From contig JAGRIJ010000006.1 of the NCBI GenBank assembly GCA_020443295.1, positions 16,872-80,871 on the forward strand: a stretch of 64,000 nt of DNA, read 5' to 3'. Both the position numbers and the translations under genes were made by a program. Shown in pieces: positions 15,803 to 22,376 of this stretch. Position 1 is the stretch's first letter, and every line of letters begins with the position of its first letter. The stretch comes from Alphaproteobacteria bacterium. GTDB taxonomy: Bacteria > Pseudomonadota > Alphaproteobacteria > Micavibrionales > Micavibrionaceae. Below the pieces are notes generated by a model that was not told the DNA's origin, searched no databases, and saw only the letters and a program-made list of their open reading frames with translations.

Positions 15803-17503
15803 TCAGTAGGGCATTGCCTGACCTTCGTCACCGGCAGCCGGTGTCTCACTGCCCGGGGCCTGTCCCGCTCCCATCGGGCCCATGCCGGGGATGTCCTTGC
15901 CGTTGATGGTCGCTTTTCCGTCGGGGGATACCTGGATATCAAAGGCATAGCTTGATTTTCCATTGGCTCCCGTGCCCTGCTGGCCCATGGATTTCATCGA
16001 CTGAAGCTGGTTGGCTATATCGTTGAATTCATAGGCGTTCGGCAGTTTCGGGTTGTTTGCGTTTGCCTGAACTTTCGTCAGGAGTTCATCCAGACCGTCG
16101 AACTGGCCCTTGAAGTTTGCCACGAACTGCATTGCCGCGGTGGCGTCCGCCTTAACGTTTCCATTCAGGCTTGCCTTATATTCCGGGCTGCCGACATAGT
16201 TGTCTTTTACTTCTATTTCCGTTCCGGCCTGCGTGAGCATTACGGGCAACTGCATCAGAAGTCCCATTCCAGCCATCGTCCCCATTTCAGGATTCTGGGC
16301 TACGGCTTTTACCGTGTTCATGCTGCTGGTCCAGATCGACTGGATCGGAATTTTATTCGCCTTCACATCGATGTTGACCGCGTTCGGAATAATGCCTTCA
16401 TATCCGGGAGGCACAGGGTCAACCATGACATCGTTGTAGCCGAATCCGAAATTAAAGCTGCCCGTTTCGGATTTTAGCTGGTCCAAACCAAAACCGACGA
16501 AAGCGGATCCGATTTTCAGAGCTTTCAAGGGTTCGTCGGGTCTGAAGTCGTCTTTTGGCGGGTCGGCGGAGATATCCAGATTTTCAAGGCTGTAACGAAC
16601 ATTCATGCCTTCGAAGTCGCTGAATCCGAGGATGCTGTTCACGATTTCCTCGATCTGGGCACCGCTGGGCGGCTGTGAGGGATTCTCGGTCATGCTTTTG
16701 AGCTTTTGACCGTATTCAATCATTTTGGTTTTGTATTCACCGGAGGGCATAGCCTTGTAGCGTTTCAGACCCGCGTCAAGTTGCAACGCGCCGATCTTGA
16801 TCATGGCGTGTTCGTCCGGGATATTAAAGGAAAAATCAGACGCACGGACCGTTGTCGGACCGGTCAGCAATCCGCCTTCTTCTTCCTCAAGATTTGATTT
16901 CATCGAGAGTTCGGGGATCGTGAAGTCGGTCGTCTGGCCCATGGAGACAATGTTGAACTTCACATCCTGATAGAGCGCATCCATTTTGGTGAAGTAGCCG
17001 TATTCTTCATGGAACAGACCCGCCGTATTCTGTTTTCCGATGTTAATGTTCATCGCCATTTCGTCGGCAATTTTCATAGACAGGGTTGCCGGAAGGGCCA
17101 CGGTCATCTTCCAGTATCCGGGCTTTTCATCGGGAACGGCGTTGATTGCGGTTTGGCCAAGATCAAAAACAAATTCGGATGCGGGCGGCGTTGCCGGGGG
17201 CGTCTGGGCCTGCGCGGGGTCCTGAGGCGCAGGAGGAGCCTGTGCCATAAGGCTTTCATCAAGCTTGATCTCTACTTTGGGAAGAGTAATGGCATAATAC
17301 TCGCCTTTTGGCTCCACGGCGACCTCGCCGGTGTAGACCACGTCAAACGTTCCGAAAGATTTGCTGATTTCTTTCTGGTCATTCAATAAATTAGTGAAAA
17401 CCTGTTTTAAATGCTCGGCTCCCGTGGCATCAATTTCAGCTGCCTGAGCCTTAAAGGGCACAAAAGTAATTAAAATAGCGGAAGCAAGAAGATATCTTTT
17501 CAT
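15803..17503 (-). CDS. Large exported protein of unknown function
   Basis: The 566-residue product begins with a clear signal peptide (MKRYLLASAILITFVPFKAQA, cleavage after AQA) and has no further membrane segment, so it is periplasmic or surface-bound. The mature chain is rich in beta-strand-like alternation, with a Pro/Ala/Gln insert (QAPPAPQDPAQAQTPPATPP, about 85-105) and a C-terminal Gly/Pro/Met-rich tail (GMGPMGAGQAPGSETP). The word KIG..L and long amphipathic segments recur, as in lipid-binding or DUF945-like exported proteins, but I cannot assign a family. ATG 17503 has AGGGA upstream. It has its own promoter (17553-17580) and terminator, so it is monocistronic. Confidence 0.82.
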   Translation of the reverse strand: MKRYLLASAILITFVPFKAQAAEIDATGAEHLKQVFTNLLNDQKEISKSFGTFDVVYTGEVAVEPKGEYYAITLPKVEIKLDESLMAQAPPAPQDPAQAQTPPATPPASEFVFDLGQTAINAVPDEKPGYWKMTVALPATLSMKIADEMAMNINIGKQNTAGLFHEEYGYFTKMDALYQDVKFNIVSMGQTTDFTIPELSMKSNLEEEEGGLLTGPTTVRASDFSFNIPDEHAMIKIGALQLDAGLKRYKAMPSGEYKTKMIEYGQKLKSMTENPSQPPSGAQIEEIVNSILGFSDFEGMNVRYSLENLDISADPPKDDFRPDEPLKALKIGSAFVGFGLDQLKSETGSFNFGFGYNDVMVDPVPPGYEGIIPNAVNIDVKANKIPIQSIWTSSMNTVKAVAQNPEMGTMAGMGLLMQLPVMLTQAGTEIEVKDNYVGSPEYKASLNGNVKADATAAMQFVANFKGQFDGLDELLTKVQANANNPKLPNAYEFNDIANQLQSMKSMGQQGTGANGKSSYAFDIQVSPDGKATINGKDIPGMGPMGAGQAPGSETPAAGDEGQAMPY

Positions 17504-17552
17504 AGAGAAAATCCCTGATAGAGTAAGCCTAAATAAACCATTCCGGCACGAA

Positions 17553-17580
17553 TTTATACAAAAACCCTTGCCGTGTCCAA
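17553..17580 (-). promoter_or_regulatory. Sigma70-type promoter for the 566-residue exported protein
   Basis: Read on the minus strand: TTGGAC (17575-17580), 16-nt spacer, TATAAA (17553-17558), about 50 nt before the ATG at 17503. It lies in the divergent gap with the Suv3-like gene. Confidence 0.6.
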
Positions 17581-17621
17581 GGATAAACTGCATTAATACT
17601 GGCCGTATTAAGGATTTATGT

Positions 17622-18941
17622 ATGCTGACTTCCAAGCCTAACCAGTTTTCGCTTTCCGCCGAGGGTCTGATCCTTTGGCAACCCAAACCGGAGAATCCTC
17701 TTCCGGGCGAACCCGTTGCCAAGCTGGTGAAGGGCGATCATGCGCTCAAGCCCTTGCCGGAGATTTTGCAGAATGAGAGAACGGAAGGTGTCGATGCGGG
17801 TGAACTCAAGACCGTCCTGCAACACTGGCTGAACACCTATCTGGCCAGCGTCCTTGAGCCGCTGGTTTTTCTTGGCGTGCAGGACAGTGCGGATGAGTCC
17901 GATCCCGTCCAGCGCATCAGCAAGGCGCTTTATGACGGGCTGGGCGTTGTGCCTCGCGAAGACCTTGAGGAGTGTATCGAGACGCTTACCACAGAACAGC
18001 GCAGCGTTTTGCGGTCCAAGAAGATCAAGCTGGGGCCTTTGCTGGTGTTTATTCCTTTGCTGACCAAGCCGGCTGCCGTTCGCCTGCGCGGGTTGCTCTG
18101 GTCGCTTTACCGGGAGCGTCCGTTGCCTGCGCCTGTTCCTGCCGACGGTATTGTATCGCGAGAGATCGAGGAGGCGAGTGCCGACCGTGATTTTTTCCGG
18201 TCGATCGGTTACCCGGTTTATGGGGGCCGGATTGTGCGGATCGATATGCTCGACCGCGTGATCAACTCGATCTACGATCATGCGGAGAAGGGAAAATTCA
18301 GCGCCCGTCACGAGATGGCCGAGTGGCTGGGCTGTTCGATCGACGGGCTTTATAAAATCCTGGAGGCGATGGGGCATAAAAAAATATACGATCCCGCTGA
18401 CGATCCGGACAAACAGGCCGAGAAGAACGGCGATGCCGTCGGTGAAACTCCGCAGCAGAAGGCGGATGAAGTTTCCTCTCCGGCTGCTGAAGAGGCCGAG
18501 AAACAGGTTGAAACCGAGCAGCCACAGCCGGAAAAACAAGCCGAGACCAAGCCTGAGCTTGCGGTCTTCCGGCTTAAGAAAGGCAAGGCTTTCGTTCTGG
18601 ATACGGGGCCAAGAAAATTTCAGGGACGCAAGAATTTTACCGACCGGAGCGAGAAGACTTCCGCGGACGAGCAGACCTCAGGGGGCGAAGGATCGCGCAA
18701 GAGCGGAAAGCGTTTTTCCGGCGGAAAGAAAGATCAATGGAATGACGAGCCCGGTCAGAACCGCTTTACAAAGGACAAACGTTCCAAGAAAAAGAAATTC
18801 AAGGAAAGAGACCCCCGCAAAGATCATTCGCACGAGGACAAGGAGCGTCCGGCCCGTGTTATTTCTTTTGAAGCCAAAAGGAAAGAGGAGGATTCACCGT
18901 TTGCCATCCTCCAGAAACTTAAAGCCAAAGCCGATGAATAG
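17622..18941 (+). CDS. Suv3-type RNA helicase C-terminal half, without the motor domains
   Basis: The 439-residue protein resembles only the C-terminal region of alphaproteobacterial SUPV3L1/Suv3-like helicases: FSLSAEGLILWQ near the N-terminus, then KIKLGPLLVFIPLLTKPAAV, LRGLLWSLYRERPLP, IVRIDMLDRVINSI, and MAEWLGCSIDGLYKILEAMG. A long Lys/Arg/Glu-rich tail ends in the family-like DSPFAILQKLKAK. No Walker A, DEAD-type or other helicase motif is present, and there is no helicase frame in the 118 nt upstream. The gene has its own AAGGA and ATG, so it is not simply a 3' fragment. It may be one subunit of a split helicase or a stand-alone RNA-binding protein. Its stop overlaps the next gene by 8 nt. 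Confidence 0.68.
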   Translation: MLTSKPNQFSLSAEGLILWQPKPENPLPGEPVAKLVKGDHALKPLPEILQNERTEGVDAGELKTVLQHWLNTYLASVLEPLVFLGVQDSADESDPVQRISKALYDGLGVVPREDLEECIETLTTEQRSVLRSKKIKLGPLLVFIPLLTKPAAVRLRGLLWSLYRERPLPAPVPADGIVSREIEEASADRDFFRSIGYPVYGGRIVRIDMLDRVINSIYDHAEKGKFSARHEMAEWLGCSIDGLYKILEAMGHKKIYDPADDPDKQAEKNGDAVGETPQQKADEVSSPAAEEAEKQVETEQPQPEKQAETKPELAVFRLKKGKAFVLDTGPRKFQGRKNFTDRSEKTSADEQTSGGEGSRKSGKRFSGGKKDQWNDEPGQNRFTKDKRSKKKKFKERDPRKDHSHEDKERPARVISFEAKRKEEDSPFAILQKLKAKADE

Positions 18942-19347
18942 ACACGGATCAGCGTTCAAACGTTTGATCTGCGTTTTTGCCGGCCTGCTTTGTGTGGCCG
19001 TTGTTTTGTGTCCTGAAAAAGCCTATGCCGCGCGTTTTTCCGGCGAGTACCTTCTTAAAGTCTGCGCCTTGGATAAACAGGGAGAGGAAATGGTGCCCGG
19101 AGGGAAGATCGCCTGTCAGTCCTATATTTCCGCAGTTATCGATTACCACAATTTCCTGCGCACCCTTGATGCAGCCGGGCCTGACAGTTTTTGCATCCCT
19201 GACGATGTTTCCCTGAACGAGATTCAGCTTGTGGTTCTTCTTTATTTCCTGAAAAACAAGAAACTGCATAAAAATTTCATTGCGGCGCCGGGAGTGGAGA
19301 TGGCTCTTATCGATGCTTATCCTTGCAACCGTAAAAAAGGTCATTAG
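18934..19347 (+). CDS. Exported Rap1a/Tai-like four-cysteine protein
   Basis: The 137-residue product has a signal peptide (LICVFAGLLCVAVVLCPEKAYA) and a mature domain with the Rap1a/Tai pattern: SGEYLLKVC (Cys44), CQSYISAVIDY (Cys61), FCIPDDVSLNEIQLVVLLYF (Cys87), and a final AYPC (Cys131). In the founding family these periplasmic proteins neutralise type VI secretion amidase effectors, but many relatives have no known effector. No effector is visible here. The ATG overlaps the end of the Suv3-like gene by 8 nt, indicating translational coupling, which is an odd partner for an immunity-like protein. Confidence 0.7.
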   Translation: MNRHGSAFKRLICVFAGLLCVAVVLCPEKAYAARFSGEYLLKVCALDKQGEEMVPGGKIACQSYISAVIDYHNFLRTLDAAGPDSFCIPDDVSLNEIQLVVLLYFLKNKKLHKNFIAAPGVEMALIDAYPCNRKKGH

Positions 19348-19358
19348 AGTCATCATTT

Positions 19359-19889
19359 ATGGACGAGCATCACAAGCGCATTATCCGCATTCACAGAGAT
19401 ACGCCGGATCATATCCTGCCTCTTGATTTTTACGACATGCTGATCCAGCGGTTTATCCCGCTTCTGAGCCTGACCTATGTCGCTTCGATTATCGGGGTGG
19501 CGCTGGATAAGGGACATTTTCTGCGCTATGCCTTTATGGATAAAAGCACCTATATCACGTCGCTGTTCGTTCTTGTCTGGGTTTCCCTGCCTGCGCTGTT
19601 ATGGATTTTCCTGAGGGGGAGCATTATGTTTCCGCATCTCGCGGAATTCTGGTACAAGGCGCTTTCGTTTCTACAGGCCTTGTTGATTACAGTTATGGCC
19701 GTGCTGTTCCCGGAAGCGGATATTTACGGGATGAAGGTCTATTTTATCGAAACGGTCCCGATTTTTCTGCTGATGTATTTTTTCATGGTGAAGGGGGCTA
19801 TGCCCAAGCGGATCGCGTACGGCATGAACGTGCTGGGGCTTGCCGCCCTGTTTTACGGTTCGCTGATCCATATTCTTTTCGGGACGTGA
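19359..19889 (+). CDS. Polytopic membrane protein of unknown function
   Basis: The 176-residue protein has about five hydrophobic segments (FIPLLSLTYVASIIGVAL, ITSLFVLVWVSLPALLWIFL, ALSFLQALLITVMAVLF, VPIFLLMYFFMV, MNVLGLAALFYGSLIHILF) and a short charged N-terminus (MDEHHKRIIRIHRDTPDH). No family is recognised and no catalytic motif stands out. It starts 11 nt after the Rap1a-like gene and probably belongs to the same transcript as that gene and the Suv3-like gene. It is convergent with the prenyl synthase with a 7-nt gap. Confidence 0.75.
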   Translation: MDEHHKRIIRIHRDTPDHILPLDFYDMLIQRFIPLLSLTYVASIIGVALDKGHFLRYAFMDKSTYITSLFVLVWVSLPALLWIFLRGSIMFPHLAEFWYKALSFLQALLITVMAVLFPEADIYGMKVYFIETVPIFLLMYFFMVKGAMPKRIAYGMNVLGLAALFYGSLIHILFGT

Positions 19890-19896
19890 GCGTGGC

Positions 19897-20916
19897 TTAG
19901 TGGGTTCGCGTAAGGATAAAATCCGCCAGATCGGAGAGAGTTTCCCTTAACGGGTGTTCGGGAATGACAGATGCGGCCTGCCGGGCTTCCGCAATATAAG
20001 TTTCGGCCAGTATCCTGCTTTTTTTCAGGGCGTCGTGGCGTTCCATAAGTTCGAGGGCCGCTTCGAAGTCTCCCTCCGCGATGATTTTTTCCTCGATCGT
20101 TCTTTGCCAGAACGACCGTTCGCGCACATCTGCGTTTTCGACGGCGAAGATGACGGGGGCGGTCATTTTTCCTTCCTTGAAGTCGTCACCGATCTCCTTG
20201 CCCAGAATTTTCGAGTCGGCCGTATAATCGAGCATGTCATCCACAATCTGGAAGGCGATGCCGATTTTCATGCCGTAGTCGCGCATGGCCTGAACCTGTT
20301 TTTCGTCCGCTTCCGTCAGGACCGGGCCGATCTGACAGGAGGCGGCAAACAGGGCCGCGGTTTTTGACCGCACCACATCAAGGTAGGCGGGCAGGGAGGT
20401 TTCTATATTGTTCGATGTCGTCAATTGCTTCACTTCGCCCTGGGCGATAACAGCCGCGGCGTCGGAGAGGATGGCGAGGACCTCCAGCGAGTCGCATTCC
20501 ACCATCAGCTGAAAGGATTTTGAGAACAGGTAGTCGCCAACCAGAACGCTGGCCTTGTTGCCGAAGATCAGGTTGGCGGCTTTCTGGCCCCTGCGTTCCG
20601 CGCTTTCGTCAACAACGTCGTCATGCAGCAGGGTTGCCGTGTGAATGAATTCCACGGCGGCGGCCAAAGGGTAGGTCTTGGGCATCGGTGCGCCATAGAT
20701 GGCTGCGCCGGCAAGGGTCAGCAGGGGGCGAATTCTTTTCCCGCCTGCGGCGATCAGGTAGCGGGCCAGTTGCGGGATAAGCGGAACATCGGATTCCATA
20801 CATTTGAGAATCCTCTCATTTACCTGGCGCATATCCCGTTCCAGAACCGCGGACAGGTGGTCCAGAGGGCTGGAGGGTGCCGGGAGTTTGTCCCTTTGTG
20901 CACTGGGTCTTTGCAT
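19897..20916 (-). CDS. Long-chain trans-polyprenyl diphosphate synthase (octa-/decaprenyl type)
   Basis: Condenses isopentenyl diphosphate onto an allylic primer to make the ubiquinone side chain. The 339-residue protein has the first Asp-rich motif LLHDDVVDESAERRG (DDVVD at 99-103), the second DDMLD at 226-230, and GGKRIRPLL for substrate binding. Small residues before the first motif (HTATLLHDD), rather than bulky ones, favour a long product, as in IspB/DdsA. Chain length (C40 versus C50) cannot be fixed by eye. It differs clearly from the short-chain IspA-type enzyme at 53933-54844. Confidence 0.92.
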   Translation of the reverse strand: MQRPSAQRDKLPAPSSPLDHLSAVLERDMRQVNERILKCMESDVPLIPQLARYLIAAGGKRIRPLLTLAGAAIYGAPMPKTYPLAAAVEFIHTATLLHDDVVDESAERRGQKAANLIFGNKASVLVGDYLFSKSFQLMVECDSLEVLAILSDAAAVIAQGEVKQLTTSNNIETSLPAYLDVVRSKTAALFAASCQIGPVLTEADEKQVQAMRDYGMKIGIAFQIVDDMLDYTADSKILGKEIGDDFKEGKMTAPVIFAVENADVRERSFWQRTIEEKIIAEGDFEAALELMERHDALKKSRILAETYIAEARQAASVIPEHPLRETLSDLADFILTRTH

Positions 20917-21014
20917 AAAGTCTTAAAACAGTTTTTCAAACCATGGGCAAGAGGAATAAAGTATTATGGCACAACAAGCAGCGGCCATACTTGTTTCAGC
21001 ATCTTTACGCATGG

Positions 21015-21674
21015 TCAGCCATTGACCTGAAAGGGAGTTTTTTTCTTCTTGGTTTTTTTCGGATGAGTTTTGTAAACTTTCTTGAAATGTTTCGTTTCCT
21101 GTTTGGGTTTTTCCTCATCCGATTCCGACTGATCTTCACTTTCTTCAGATTTGTGCTTTTTATCCGCTATATCTTCAGGTGTTGAAAAACTGCGGGTCTG
21201 CATTTGCTGTGTGTTGTTCCGGGATTGATAGCTCTGGAGAATCCCCGCCATGCCTCCGGGCCGTTGCTGCGAGTCCGCCGTAGTGGTTTCCTCGTCTTCA
21301 TAATCGTCTTCTTCCTGCTCTGAGGCTTGCTGTTCCTGTCCTTCCTCATAGACCCCGGCAGCCAGCGCCTTGTATTTTTGCCATATCTTGTTTTCAGGCT
21401 GATCCTTGCTTCTTTTTGCCGGGCCACCTATTTCTTCTCTGGGGGCAGGAGAGGGGGAAGCCTGTTCTGCGGTCTGGCTTGAGCCGTCCTCTTTTTCTCC
21501 CTGATTCTTTTTAATGTTTTCGATCAGTTGTCTCTTCACATCTTCGGGGAGTTCGTAAGAGCGGGTCTGCATGGCCTTGTCGTTGCCTGTCATTTCTTCC
21601 GCACGGGCTTTTTGCGCGGAAAACCCGCACAGGGCTGTTGCACACAGAAGAACCGGAATAAATTTCTTGATCAT
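21015..21674 (-). CDS. Secreted, highly charged low-complexity protein with a duplicated MQTRS motif
   Basis: The 219-residue product has a signal peptide (MIKKFIPVLLCATALCGFSA, then QKARAEE) and an acidic, Gln/Ser-rich mature chain (EEGQEQQASEQEEDDYEDEE) with a very basic C-terminus (KKTKKKKTP). A motif occurs twice: MQTRSYELPEDVKRQ at 35-49 and MQTRSFSTPEDIADK at 158-172. No family is recognised. The duplicated motif may be a binding or processing signal. It lies 98 nt upstream of the prenyl synthase on the same strand and is divergent from the GNAT gene. Unusually repetitive for an otherwise housekeeping region; probably real because of the signal peptide and repeat. Confidence 0.7.
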   Translation of the reverse strand: MIKKFIPVLLCATALCGFSAQKARAEEMTGNDKAMQTRSYELPEDVKRQLIENIKKNQGEKEDGSSQTAEQASPSPAPREEIGGPAKRSKDQPENKIWQKYKALAAGVYEEGQEQQASEQEEDDYEDEETTTADSQQRPGGMAGILQSYQSRNNTQQMQTRSFSTPEDIADKKHKSEESEDQSESDEEKPKQETKHFKKVYKTHPKKTKKKKTPFQVNG

Positions 21675-21731
21675 GGGTATAAACTCTTGCAGGTTAAGCC
21701 AGATATCCTCAATCGCCGCTTGTAGCATAGA

Positions 21732-22274
21732 ATGAACGACCAAAAACCGCAAGAATCTCCCGTTTATATCTCTCCGGCCAAGGGGGATAAGGCTGTGGGC
21801 GAGTTCTGGAATGTTCTGGAACAGGCCGGGCTGATCCATGACCGGGAGTATTATGAACGCTGCCTGGAGCGGCAGGAGAGAGGCGAGATGGAGGTGCTGC
21901 TCGCCTGCCTGAAAGATCAAGGCACGGTTACGGGGTTCTGTCTTCTGAACTGGCGACCCAAATATGCCTATTTTCAAAGAAGCGGCATTCCGGAAATTCA
22001 GGATCTGAACGTCCTTCGCGATTACCGCAGGCAGGGAGTCGGGCGCGCCGTTATCGAATATTGTGAGGAAACGGCCCGGAAGAAGGGGTGCAGGGAAATG
22101 GGAATCGGGGTCGGGCTGGACAGCCGGTTCGGGGCCGCGCAACGGCTTTATGCCCGTATGGGATACATTCCCGACGGCTCGGGTATCAGCTATGACCGCA
22201 AGCAGCTTGCATGCGGGGATTTCCGGCCAATTGACGAGAATTTATGCCTGATGATGACCAAAGCCCTTTTTTAG
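21732..22274 (+). CDS. GNAT-family N-acetyltransferase
   Basis: The 180-residue protein has the GNAT acetyl-CoA motif A (QDLNVLRDYRRQGVGRAVIE, with R-R-Q-G-V-G-R) followed by CEETARKKGCREMGIGVGL and motif B (GAAQRLYARMGYIPDGSGISY). The substrate cannot be predicted; small-molecule and protein acetylation are both possible. It is divergent from the charged secreted protein and precedes ppdK by about 100 nt. No strong ribosome-binding site is visible before the ATG at 21732. Confidence 0.85.
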   Translation: MNDQKPQESPVYISPAKGDKAVGEFWNVLEQAGLIHDREYYERCLERQERGEMEVLLACLKDQGTVTGFCLLNWRPKYAYFQRSGIPEIQDLNVLRDYRRQGVGRAVIEYCEETARKKGCREMGIGVGLDSRFGAAQRLYARMGYIPDGSGISYDRKQLACGDFRPIDENLCLMMTKALF

Positions 22275-22376
22275 GGGGTTTTCTGGCACATTTATTGAAT
22301 TAAGAGCTTTCGTTTTGGAAAGCAAATATGCTAAACCGTGAGCGAAATTCCTGACTGTATGTAAGGAGAGTAATCG

